Shown in pieces: positions 10,116-18,044 of a stretch of 64,000 nt of DNA. The DNA comes from Nocardia asteroides. GTDB lineage: Bacteria; Actinomycetota; Actinomycetes; Mycobacteriales; Mycobacteriaceae. Numbering within the stretch: position 1 is the stretch's first letter; each line of letters begins with the position of its first letter. Position numbers and translations under genes: made by a program. A model generated the notes under the pieces. It had not been told where the DNA came from, searched no databases, and saw nothing but the letters and a program-made list of their open reading frames with translations. The stretch lies in assembly GCF_021183625.1 (NCBI RefSeq), contig NZ_CP089214.1, positions 372,001 to 436,000 on the forward strand, in the 5' to 3' direction.

Positions 10116-10508
10116 TCAGCTCCGGCCCGCCGGTACGCCCGGCACCGCTGCCCCGATCCGGCGCAGCATCTCGCGCACCACGATCCGGTGCCCGCCGGAG
10201 CCGATGACCAGCGCCTTGTAGACGGCTCCGCGCAACCCGGGGAACTCGGCCCAGGTCTGGGCACGCACCCGGGTGCCGTCCGGCCCCAGGTCGTCGAGCT
10301 CGAAGATCAGCGCGTAGCGGGAGAACCAGTGCCGCCCGCGCAGGACCAGCCGGTGCGGGGCGTCGGCTTCGTCGAGGCGGAAGCCGCGCGGGACGGTCGC
10401 GGGGTCGTCCGGGTCGCGGCAGACCACGGTCAGCAGGGCGCGCCACACCCGGGCCGGATCGGCGTCGAAGGATCTGGCATGCTCATCGATATAGGGTAAA
10501 CGCTCCAT
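10116..10508 (-). CDS. SRPBCC/polyketide cyclase-like protein
   Basis: A 130-residue protein with a START-like pattern: D-A-D-P-A-R-V-W-R-A-L first helix, H-R-L-V-L-R-G-R-H strand, and a C-terminal helix I-V-V-R-E-M-L-R-R-I. It lies head-to-head with a TetR gene (20 bp apart), which probably regulates it. ATG 10508 has no clear Shine-Dalgarno on its minus-strand leader, so translation may be leaderless; a GTG further upstream would overlap the TetR start and is less likely. Ligand unknown. Confidence 0.72.
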   Translation of the reverse strand: MERLPYIDEHARSFDADPARVWRALLTVVCRDPDDPATVPRGFRLDEADAPHRLVLRGRHWFSRYALIFELDDLGPDGTRVRAQTWAEFPGLRGAVYKALVIGSGGHRIVVREMLRRIGAAVPGVPAGRS

Positions 10509-10528
10509 ATAGAAGGAACGTACTAGTA
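10509..10528. promoter_or_regulatory. Divergent 20-bp intergenic region with TACTAGTA palindrome
   Basis: The whole control region between the SRPBCC and TetR genes is 20 bp. It contains the perfect palindrome TACTAGTA (10521-10528) touching the TetR GTG, and TATAGA (10508-10513), a possible -10. A TetR dimer bound here would block both transcripts. The assignment is positional. Confidence 0.45.
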
Positions 10529-11131
10529 GTGGCACCTCCCCGCAAGCACGACACCGATGTGATCCTCGACGCCGCGCGGGCTCTCGTGCTCGGTGAGGGC
10601 CCGCGCGCGGCGAGCGTCGCCGCCATCGCCGCGGCCAGCGGCGCCCCGGTCGGCACGCTCTACCACCGCTTCGGCAACCGCGACGGCGTGCTCGGCGCGC
10701 TCTGGCTGCGGGCGCTGGAGCGGTTCCAGCGCCGGGCGCTGGCCGCCGCCGACTCCGCCGACCCCGTACAGGCGGGTATCGCCATGGCGCTCGCCACCCT
10801 GGAGTTCGGGCGCGACCTGCCCGACGACGCCCGGCTGCTGCTCGGCGCCGGCCCGGCCGACCTCCTCGACAGCGGCCCCGACGCCGCCTTCCGGGCCCGC
10901 CGCGACGAGCTGAACGTCCCCCTGCGCGCCCGCCTCGACGCCCTCGCCACCGCACTGACCGGTACCGGCGACGCCCGCGCGGTCGAGGCCGTCACCCGCG
11001 CCGTCGTCGACCTGCCCTACGCCGCGCTGCGCAGGCATGCCCCCGCCCCGCCGGAGTGGCTGGCCGCCGATCTCGCGGCCGCTGTGCGGGCGCTGCTGAC
11101 CGTCCCGAACCTGGGCGTCCGACTAGATTGA
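10529..11131 (+). CDS. TetR/AcrR family transcriptional regulator
   Basis: A 200-residue TetR-type repressor. The N-terminal helix-turn-helix is clear: D-V-I-L-D-A-A-R first helix, A-S-V-A-A-I-A-A-A-S-G-A-P-V-G-T-L-Y-H-R-F as HTH and the F-G-N-R-D-G linker. The C-terminal ligand-binding helices are rich in alanine and leucine. GTG 10529 follows GAAGGAAC. It probably controls the divergent SRPBCC gene and itself. The inducer is unknown. Confidence 0.88.
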   Translation: MAPPRKHDTDVILDAARALVLGEGPRAASVAAIAAASGAPVGTLYHRFGNRDGVLGALWLRALERFQRRALAAADSADPVQAGIAMALATLEFGRDLPDDARLLLGAGPADLLDSGPDAAFRARRDELNVPLRARLDALATALTGTGDARAVEAVTRAVVDLPYAALRRHAPAPPEWLAADLAAAVRALLTVPNLGVRLD

Positions 11132-11328
11132 TTCACCTTTTCGGCCCTCTGGGCGGTGTCCGCCCCGGTCGGGAAACTCGGAGTGGCAGCTTTACCCACT
11201 GGCCGCTATTCTCAACCGCGAAAATTTCGGATCTGCTTGCCGGGCTGCGACTTCGGTTATCCAGATCGCCGCAGCAAGGGTCGGAGGCGCCGACACGACG
11301 CCCTCCGGCGAGCGCGAAAGTGCAGGAC
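11132..11328 (+). promoter_or_regulatory. Leader region of the conservon
   Basis: The 197 bp between the TetR gene and the first conservon gene are AT-richer than the surroundings near 11195-11235. They contain a TATTCT hexamer that could be a -10, about 115 bp before the chosen start. The frame of the sensor gene remains open through this stretch, so part of it could be coding if an earlier start is used. No hairpin or operator was recognised. Confidence 0.3.
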
Positions 11329-12744
11329 GTGTCGGATTCTTCGCAACCGCGGGCAAGCGAGCCCGCGAGTCCAGAGTCGCGCCCCCTCGTGGTGGCGCTG
11401 CTGTCGATCGTGCTGGTCATCGTCGGGTTGGTCGTGCCGCCCGGCGTGCTGACCTCCGGTGATACCAGGGTCATTCTCTCCGTAGTCGGCGCGGCGGGCG
11501 GGCTGCTGTTCACCGTCGCGGTGCTCATCGGGCTGCGCTTCCACCGCAAGGCCGCCGAGGCCGCGGCCGCGGTGGCCGCCGCCGAGGTGCGAACCCTCGA
11601 GGCGCAGGACCGAACCCTCGAGGCGCAGGAGCGGATCGCCGAGGCCGAGCACCGGCTGGCAGGCGCCGAGGCCGAGCGCGCGCAGGACGGCGCCGCCACC
11701 AACGACGCGGTCGGCCGGGCCAGGGAAAGTGAGCACCGCAGGGCCGCCGCCATGGCCGCCTTCGCGGGCGCCGCAGGGCGGATGCAGGCCATGACCACCA
11801 GCATGCTGGCCGAGCTCCGCGAGATGGAGCACCGGCACGCAGACCCCAAGGTGCTGGCCGACCTGCTGCACCTGGACCACCGCACCGCGCAGGCCGGGCG
11901 GCTCGCCGACAGCGTCGCGGTGCTCTCCGGGGCGCGCTCCGGGCGGCGCTGGGCCAAGCCGATCGCGATGGAATCCATCCTGCGCGGCGCGATGGGACGG
12001 GTCGCCGGCTACCAGCGGGTCCGGCTGCGCGCCGTCGCCGACGTCGGGATCGCCGGGCACGCCGCCGAGGGCGTCATGCACGCGCTCGCCGAGCTGCTCG
12101 ACAATGCCTGCAACTTCTCCCCGCCCACCACCGAGGTGCACGTCTACGCGGCCGAGGTGCCCGCGGGCGTGGTCGTCACCATCGAGGACAGCGGCCTGGT
12201 GATGAGCGAATCGGCGCTGCGCCGGGCCGAGTTCGCGGTCTCCGGCGCGGGCGCGGGCGGCCGCGGCATCTCCTCGGCCGACCTCGCCTCGCTCACCGGC
12301 ACCAGGCTCGGGCTCGCCGTGGTCGGGCACCTGGCCCGCAAGCACGGCCTCACCGTCTCCTACCGGCCGTCGGCCATCGGCGGCACCGCCGTGGTGATCG
12401 TGGTGCCGCGTGACCTCACCGCGCGGGTGGACCGCACCCGCCGCCCCCAGCTCGCCCCCGCCGGACCGGCGGAGGCGGCACTCGCCGTCGAGCGCGTCGA
12501 GGCCGAACCGGCCGCGCTACCCGACGGCGACGCACCGCTGCCCAAGCGCCGCCGCGGCAGCACGCTCGCGGCGGTGCACCCGGCCGGGATCGGCGCCGAC
12601 GCCGCGCCCGCCCCGGCCGCGGGCACCGCGCACACGGTCGAGCCATCCGCGCTCGGCGCCTTCCAGCGTGCGGTCACCGGCCGCGACGATGCCGTCGCGC
12701 CGCCGCACTCCTCCCCCTCACCCGCCCTGGAGAACGATCGATGA
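11329..12744 (+). CDS. cvnA: Conservon sensor histidine-kinase-like ATPase (CvnA type)
   Basis: About 471 residues if GTG 11329 is used; the exact start is uncertain because no good ribosome site is visible and the frame is open further upstream. Two transmembrane segments (about 20-42 and 52-76) are followed by an alanine/glutamate coiled coil with the tandem repeat R-T-L-E-A-Q-D / R-T-L-E-A-Q-E, a dimerisation-like helix with H-L-D-H-R-T-A-Q, then a GHKL ATPase domain with N-box E-L-L-D-N-A-C-N-F-S, D-S-G and L-G-L-A-V-V. A long Pro/Ala tail ends the protein. CvnA proteins start an actinobacterial signalling complex with roadblock and GTPase partners. Confidence 0.88.
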   Translation: MSDSSQPRASEPASPESRPLVVALLSIVLVIVGLVVPPGVLTSGDTRVILSVVGAAGGLLFTVAVLIGLRFHRKAAEAAAAVAAAEVRTLEAQDRTLEAQERIAEAEHRLAGAEAERAQDGAATNDAVGRARESEHRRAAAMAAFAGAAGRMQAMTTSMLAELREMEHRHADPKVLADLLHLDHRTAQAGRLADSVAVLSGARSGRRWAKPIAMESILRGAMGRVAGYQRVRLRAVADVGIAGHAAEGVMHALAELLDNACNFSPPTTEVHVYAAEVPAGVVVTIEDSGLVMSESALRRAEFAVSGAGAGGRGISSADLASLTGTRLGLAVVGHLARKHGLTVSYRPSAIGGTAVVIVVPRDLTARVDRTRRPQLAPAGPAEAALAVERVEAEPAALPDGDAPLPKRRRGSTLAAVHPAGIGADAAPAPAAGTAHTVEPSALGAFQRAVTGRDDAVAPPHSSPSPALENDR

Positions 12745-13157
12745 CTACCTCCACCCCCGCGCAACTGGGCTGGCTGCTGGAACAGCTGCTCGCCCGCACG
12801 CCGCACGCCAGGCACGCGCTGCTGCTCTCCGGTGACGGGCTGAAGATCTGCCACACCCCCGAGCTCTCGGTCGACAAGGCCGACCAGCTCGCCGCCATCG
12901 CGGCGGGCATCCAGAGCCTCTCGCACGGCGCCTCCGCCGAGTTCGGCGACGGCCGCAGCGGCGTCAGGCAGTCGATGACCGAGTTCTACGGCGGCATCCT
13001 GTTCATCGTCGAGGCCGGGCGCGGCTCGCACATCGCGGTACTCGCCGCAGAGGAGGCCGACGCGGGCCTGGTCGGGCACAACATGCGCGAGATCGTCGAG
13101 CAACTCGGCGAGCACCTCGCCATGGCGCCGCGGGTCGCGGGAGCGAGCCTGTCGTGA
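12741..13157 (+). CDS. cvnB: Roadblock/LC7-domain protein (CvnB type)
   Basis: A 138-residue protein with one roadblock/LC7 domain covering nearly its whole length, including H-A-L-L-L-S-G-D-G-L near residue 25 and G-G-I-L-F-I-V-E-A-G-R-G-S-H-I-A-V-L-A near 84-103. Such proteins act as a platform or GTPase-activating partner for the small GTPase of the same conservon. The ATG overlaps the stop of the sensor gene by ATGA, showing translational coupling. Confidence 0.92.
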   Translation: MTTSTPAQLGWLLEQLLARTPHARHALLLSGDGLKICHTPELSVDKADQLAAIAAGIQSLSHGASAEFGDGRSGVRQSMTEFYGGILFIVEAGRGSHIAVLAAEEADAGLVGHNMREIVEQLGEHLAMAPRVAGASLS

Positions 13158-13516
13158 CCAGGCCAGGTCGCGACGACGACCCCGATCGGCTCTATACGCT
13201 CACCGGCGGCCGCACCCGCCCCGATTCCGACGCGTTCGATCTGGTGACGCTGGTGGTCGGCGAGTGCGAGCCAGCGCCGGGCATGCAGTCCGAGCACACC
13301 GCCATCCTCGAGCTGTGCCGGGCGCCGATCGCGGTGGTCGAGATCGCGGCCGAGTTGCGGCTACCGGTCGGAATCACCACGATTCTGCTGTCGGATCTGT
13401 TGCACGCCGGGAAGATCACGGTGCGCCATCCGCACGGGGCGGACGGCGCCTACCGGATGCCGCCCGCAGACTCGACCACTCTGGAGAAGGTGCTCGTTGG
13501 ACTCCGCAATCTCTGA
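13154..13516 (+). CDS. cvnC: DUF742 protein (CvnC type)
   Basis: A 120-residue DUF742 protein: the conserved Y-T-L-T-G-G-R-T-R opening, followed by a winged-helix-like segment E-H-T-A-I-L-E-L-C-R-A-P-I-A-V-V-E-I-A-A-E-L and the terminal L-E-K-V-L-V-G-L-R-N-L. DUF742 proteins occur almost only in conservons and are of unknown biochemistry. The GTG overlaps the stop of the preceding gene (GTGA), and the 3' end overlaps the GTPase gene by 20 bp. Confidence 0.92.
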   Translation: MTRPGRDDDPDRLYTLTGGRTRPDSDAFDLVTLVVGECEPAPGMQSEHTAILELCRAPIAVVEIAAELRLPVGITTILLSDLLHAGKITVRHPHGADGAYRMPPADSTTLEKVLVGLRNL

Positions 13517-14141
13517 CCACCGGCCCAGCCGTGCCGATGCCCCCCTACAGGCCAGCACCAACCAGGGGCTGAAGATCGTGGTGGTCGGCGGATTCGGCGT
13601 CGGCAAGACCACGCTCGTGCGCGCGGTGAGCGAGATCCGCCCGCTCGACACCGAGGCCACCATGACCGACGCCGGGCTCGGCATCGACGACACCAGCGGC
13701 GCGCCCGGCAAGACCACCACCACCGTCGCCTTCGACTTCGGCCGCATCACCATCGACGCCGAGCACGTGCTCTACCTGTTCGGCGCGCCCGGCCAGGAGC
13801 GGTTCTGGTTCCTCTGGGACCGGCTCTTCGCCGGCGCGCTCGGCGCCATCGTGCTCGTCGACCGGCGCCGGATCGCCGACTCCTGGTACGCCATCGACCG
13901 GCTGGAGGCGCAGCGCACCCGATTCGTCGTCGCCTGCAACAATTTCGGCGGCGCCGCCCGGCTGGAGGAGGTGCGCGACGCGCTCGACCTCGACCCGGGC
14001 GTCCCGCTGCTCGACTGCGACGCCCGCTCGCGCGGGTCGGCGAAGGACGTGCTGATCGCCCTGGTCGAGCACCTGCACAACTCCGCGACCGGCGTCGCTC
14101 CCCCCGCTCGGGGCATCGTCGCCCCCGGGACGCGATTTTGA
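13497..14141 (+). CDS. cvnD: Conservon small GTPase (CvnD type)
   Basis: A 214-residue ATP/GTP-binding protein with a P-loop G-G-F-G-V-G-K-T-T (31-39), a DxxG-equivalent L-F-G-A-P-G-Q-E-R-F-W and a C-N-N-F base-recognition loop. CvnD proteins cycle between GTP and GDP with the roadblock partner and are membrane-associated in Streptomyces. The start is the unusual TTG 13497, supported by GGAGAAGG 6-7 bases upstream inside the DUF742 gene and by the family start. The stop overlaps the TTG start of the P450 gene. Confidence 0.92.
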   Translation: MDSAISDHRPSRADAPLQASTNQGLKIVVVGGFGVGKTTLVRAVSEIRPLDTEATMTDAGLGIDDTSGAPGKTTTTVAFDFGRITIDAEHVLYLFGAPGQERFWFLWDRLFAGALGAIVLVDRRRIADSWYAIDRLEAQRTRFVVACNNFGGAARLEEVRDALDLDPGVPLLDCDARSRGSAKDVLIALVEHLHNSATGVAPPARGIVAPGTRF

Positions 14142-15385
14142 CCGGGTCCGACCCGAGGGCGCACACCGGCGCGGTGCCGCTGGTCGGCCCGCGCTTCCAC
14201 ACCGACCCGCAGCGGCTCTACGCGGAGATGCGGCTGGAGCACGGCCCGGTGGTGCCGGTGGAGCTGCCCGGCGGGATTCCGGCGTGGCTGGTGATCGGGT
14301 ACCGAGAACTGCACCAGGTGGTCACCGACACCGAGATGTTCCCGCGCGACGTCTCGCTGTGGAACCAGTGGCCGGCGATTCCGGCGGACTGGCCGCTGCT
14401 GCCCATGGTCGGCAGGCACTTCACCTCCCCCGAGCAGTCGCGCAGGCACATCGCGGCGGTGGAGCCCGCGCTGGCGGCGGTGGACGCCTTCGCGCTGCGC
14501 AATTCCTGTGAGGCACTGGCGGATCGGCTGATCGACGGCTTCTGCGGCCTGGGCCGGGCCGATCTGGTCGCCGAGTTCGCCGAGCCCATCCCGGCGCTGG
14601 CGCTGGCCCTGACCCTCGGCTTCCCGCCGGAGGCGGGCGACGAGCTGGCCCGGTCGATGAAGGCCATGGCCGACGGCGGCGCCGACGCGCAGGCCGCGCA
14701 CGTCGGCTTCGCCGAGCACTTCGGCGCGCTGCTCGGCCGGGCCCGCGCGCATCCGGGCGAGGACCTCGCCAGCGGGCTGCTGCGCCGCCCCGGCTCCTTC
14801 ACCGACGACGAGGAGTACGTCCTCGTGCTCATGGCGATCATGCTCGCCGGGCACCTGACCACCGCGGACTGGCTGAGCAACACGGTGCGGCTGATGCTCA
14901 CCGACGACCGTTTCGCCGCCGCGCTCGGCGCCGGGCGGCACAGCGTCGGGCAGGCCATGAACGAGGTGCTCTGGGACGACACCCCGAGCCAGATCCTCTG
15001 CGGGCGCTGGGCTTCCCGCGACACCCGGCTCGCCGACCGGCAGATCCGCGCCGGTGACATGCTCATGCTCGGGCTGGCCGCGGCCAATGCCGATCCGCAC
15101 ATCCGCCAGCACGTCGACGGCACGGTCGGCGGGGATCCGGTGTACAGCGGCAACCAGGCGCACTGCTCCTTCGGGTACGGCCTGCACCGCTGCCCCGATC
15201 CCGCGCAGCAGATCGCGGAGATCATCGCCCGCACCTCCATCGAGGTGCTGCTGGACCGGCTGCCCGATCTCGACCTCGCGGTGCCCGCCGCGGCTCTGAC
15301 CCGGCGGCCGTCGCCGTTCCTGCGCGGCACCACCGCGCTGCCCGTCCGCTTCACCCCGGTGCCCGCCATCGGCGCCGCCCGGTGA
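14138..15385 (+). CDS. cvnE: Conservon cytochrome P450 lacking ExxR (CYP157-like), copy 1
   Basis: A 415-residue P450. The haem-binding loop F-G-Y-G-L-H-R-C is intact (C352), but the K-helix position normally reading E-x-x-R is E276-V-L-W279. Loss of this otherwise invariant arginine is the known hallmark of the CYP157 family, whose members sit in Streptomyces conservons next to CYP154. The I-helix reads A-G-H-L-T-T. The substrate is unknown. The TTG start overlaps the GTPase stop (TTGA). The next gene is a close paralogue, 115 bp downstream. Confidence 0.9.
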   Translation: MTGSDPRAHTGAVPLVGPRFHTDPQRLYAEMRLEHGPVVPVELPGGIPAWLVIGYRELHQVVTDTEMFPRDVSLWNQWPAIPADWPLLPMVGRHFTSPEQSRRHIAAVEPALAAVDAFALRNSCEALADRLIDGFCGLGRADLVAEFAEPIPALALALTLGFPPEAGDELARSMKAMADGGADAQAAHVGFAEHFGALLGRARAHPGEDLASGLLRRPGSFTDDEEYVLVLMAIMLAGHLTTADWLSNTVRLMLTDDRFAAALGAGRHSVGQAMNEVLWDDTPSQILCGRWASRDTRLADRQIRAGDMLMLGLAAANADPHIRQHVDGTVGGDPVYSGNQAHCSFGYGLHRCPDPAQQIAEIIARTSIEVLLDRLPDLDLAVPAAALTRRPSPFLRGTTALPVRFTPVPAIGAAR

Positions 15386-15500
15386 GCGGCAGAACCACCC
15401 CACCCCGCCAGCTGCGGCCACCCGGCCGCCGGACTCGCCGGAGCGACATGGTGCCCGTCCTCGTCCCAGCCCATGCCCCACCGGCTCTCGGAGGCCAGTC

Positions 15501-16784
15501 GTGACCCGCCCGGACAACACCGCCCGCGTACCGGGCTGCCCGGTGAACCCGCAGGCGGTGCCGCTCGGCGGCCCCCGCTTCCACACCGAGCCGCACCGGC
15601 TCTACACCGAGATGCGCCGCGACCACGGCCCGGTCGTCTCCGTCGAGCTGCCCGGCGGGGTGCCCGCCTGGCTCGTCATCGGCTACCGCGAGCTGCACCA
15701 GGTGACCAGCGACCCCGACCTCTTCCCGCGCGACGTCGGGCTGTGGAACCAGTGGCCGCACATCCCCGAGGACTGGCCGCTGCTGCCCATGGTCGGGCGG
15801 CCCATGCCCTCGCTCTACTTCAGCGCGGGCGCCGAGCACCGCAGGCACCTGGCCATGGTCGAGCCCGCGCTGGAGGCGGTCGACCCGTTCGCGCTGCGCC
15901 GCACCTGCGAGCTGCTCGCCGACCGGCTCGTCGACAGCTTCTGCGGCCGCGGCGAGGCCGACCTGGTCGCCGAGTACGCCGAGCCGCTCCCGGTGCTCGC
16001 CCTGGCCTGGATGCTCGGCTTCCCTGACGACGACGGCGCGCGGCTGGCCTGGACCATGAAGACCCTCGCCGACGGCGGCGCCGACGCCCAGGCCGCGCAC
16101 CTCTCCTTCGGCGAGCTGATGCAGAACCTGCTCGCGATGGCCAGGTCCCGGCGCGGCGACGACCTGGTGGCCAGGCTGCTCGCGCACCCCGAGCGCTTCT
16201 CCGACGAGGAGTACGTGCTCGACCTCATGGCGATCACCGCGGCCGGGTACCTGCCCACCGCGGACTGGATCGGCAACTCGGTGCGGCTCATGCTCACCGA
16301 CAACCGCTTCGCCGCCGCGCTCGGCGCCGGGCGGCACAGCATCGGCCAGGCCATGAACGAGGTGCTCTGGGAGGACACCCCCACCCAGATCCTGGCCGGG
16401 CGCTGGGCCGCCCGCGACACCAGGCTCGGCGACGAGACCATCAGGGCGGGCGACATGCTGCTGCTCGGGCTGGCCGCCGCCAACGCCGACCCGCACGTGC
16501 GCCAGCACGCCGACGGCGCCGGAGGCCGCGCCGACCCGACCTACTCCGGCAACAGCGCGCACTTCGCGTTCAGCCACGGCGAGTACCGCTGCCCGTACCC
16601 GGCGCAGCAGATCGCCGAGATCATCGCCAGGACCGGGCTCGAGGTGCTGCTGGACCGGCTGCCCGACCTGGATCTGGCGGTCGCCCCCGGCAGCCTGGTG
16701 CGCAGACCGTCGGCCTTCCTGCGCGGAATGACTTCGCTCCCTGTACATTTCACGCCAGTCCCCGCAGTCGGAGGTTTTCTGTGA
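15501..16784 (+). CDS. Conservon cytochrome P450 lacking ExxR (CYP157-like), copy 2
   Basis: A 427-residue paralogue of the preceding P450, sharing long blocks (G-G-A-D-A-Q-A-A-H, F-A-A-A-L-G-A-G-R-H-S, Q-A-M-N-E-V-L-W). The K-helix motif is again E287-V-L-W290 instead of ExxR; the haem cysteine is C364 in F-S-H-G-E-Y-R-C. The N terminus carries an extra C-P-V-N-P segment. GTG 15501 follows GGAGG by 6 bases. Its stop overlaps the start of the third P450 (GTGA). Two tandem ExxR-less P450s in one conservon is unusual. Confidence 0.9.
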   Translation: MTRPDNTARVPGCPVNPQAVPLGGPRFHTEPHRLYTEMRRDHGPVVSVELPGGVPAWLVIGYRELHQVTSDPDLFPRDVGLWNQWPHIPEDWPLLPMVGRPMPSLYFSAGAEHRRHLAMVEPALEAVDPFALRRTCELLADRLVDSFCGRGEADLVAEYAEPLPVLALAWMLGFPDDDGARLAWTMKTLADGGADAQAAHLSFGELMQNLLAMARSRRGDDLVARLLAHPERFSDEEYVLDLMAITAAGYLPTADWIGNSVRLMLTDNRFAAALGAGRHSIGQAMNEVLWEDTPTQILAGRWAARDTRLGDETIRAGDMLLLGLAAANADPHVRQHADGAGGRADPTYSGNSAHFAFSHGEYRCPYPAQQIAEIIARTGLEVLLDRLPDLDLAVAPGSLVRRPSAFLRGMTSLPVHFTPVPAVGGFL

Positions 16785-18010
16785 GTTCATCGTGCCCGCA
16801 TGCCATGGCCATCGATCCGATGGTCGGCGATCTCGCGGGTGAGACCGATCGGCTGCGCGCGGCGGGCCCGCTGACCCGCATCGAGCTGCTCGGCGTGCCC
16901 GCCTGGACCGTCACCGAGCACAACCTGGCCAGGCAGCTGCTGACCGACCCGCGGCTGGTCAAGGACATCGGCTCCTGGAAGCTGTTCACCGACGGCATCG
17001 TCACCAGGGAGTGGCCGCTGATCGGGATGATCGACGTCAAGCGCTCGATGTTCACCGTGGACGGCGCCGCACACCGCAGGCTCCGGATCAAGACCACGCA
17101 GGCGCTGTCGCGGCGCAGGCTCGACGCGCTGCGCCCGATCGTCGAGCGCTACGTCGCCGAGCTCCTCGACGACCTCGAGGCCGCGGGCGCCGCCGGCGAG
17201 CCGGTCGACCTCAAGCAGGTCTTCGCCTACCCGCTGCCCATGCGCGTCGTCAGCGAGCTCATGGGCGTGCCGCACACCGACAACGAGCAGCTGCTCACCT
17301 GGTACAAGGCGTTCTTCTCGCTGCTCACCCCGCAGGACGAGCGGCTGGCCACCATCGACGAGCTGACCACCTACTACACCGCGCTGGTCCGCAAGAAGAC
17401 CGCGACCCCGGCCGACGACCTCACCTCCGCGCTGATCCACGAGAACGGTGACGGCGAGGAGCCGCTCACCGAGGAGGAGGTGATCGGCAACCTGGAGGCG
17501 CTGGTCGCCGCGGGCCACGAGACCACCGTCAACCTGATCCTGGCCACCGTGCGGGCGCTGCTGAGCAACCCCGAGCAGCTGGAGCGGATCCGCGCCGACG
17601 AGGTCTCCTGGGCCGACGCCATCGAGGAGACGCTGCGCTTCGACGGGCCGGTGATCCACCTGCTCATGCGCTTCGCCACCGAGGACATCGTGCTGGACCA
17701 GGGCGTCATCCCGGCCGGTGACGGCGTGGTGATCTCCTACCGGGCGATCGGCCGCGACACCGGCGTGCACGGCGCGGACGCCGACGTCTACGACAGCAGC
17801 CGCCCCACCGCGCACCGCAACATCTCCTTCGGCTTCGGCCCGCACATCTGCCCCGGCGCCACCCTGGCGCGGCTGGAGGCAGCGGTCGCGCTGCCCGCGC
17901 TCTTCGCCCGCTTCCCGAATCTGCGCGCGGCAGGCGACCTCGCGGCGCTGCCGAACATGCCGGTGCTCACCCAGAACGACCTCTCCGCGCTGCCGGTCCT
18001 GCTCACCTGA
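16781..18010 (+). CDS. Cytochrome P450 (CYP154-like)
   Basis: A 409-residue canonical bacterial P450. I-helix A-A-G-H-E-T-T, K-helix E283-T-L-R286 and haem loop F-G-F-G-P-H-I-C (C357) followed by P-G-A-T-L-A-R-L-E are all normal. Being the last gene of the conservon and partnered with CYP157-like proteins, it fits CYP154, whose members hydroxylate polyketide- or steroid-like substrates. GTG 16781 overlaps the previous stop and follows GGAGG by 6 bases. The actual substrate is unknown. Confidence 0.92.
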   Translation: MSSSCPHAMAIDPMVGDLAGETDRLRAAGPLTRIELLGVPAWTVTEHNLARQLLTDPRLVKDIGSWKLFTDGIVTREWPLIGMIDVKRSMFTVDGAAHRRLRIKTTQALSRRRLDALRPIVERYVAELLDDLEAAGAAGEPVDLKQVFAYPLPMRVVSELMGVPHTDNEQLLTWYKAFFSLLTPQDERLATIDELTTYYTALVRKKTATPADDLTSALIHENGDGEEPLTEEEVIGNLEALVAAGHETTVNLILATVRALLSNPEQLERIRADEVSWADAIEETLRFDGPVIHLLMRFATEDIVLDQGVIPAGDGVVISYRAIGRDTGVHGADADVYDSSRPTAHRNISFGFGPHICPGATLARLEAAVALPALFARFPNLRAAGDLAALPNMPVLTQNDLSALPVLLT

Positions 18011-18044
18011 GTTTCGTTGCGGCACAGGCGGGAATTGCCCGGCG

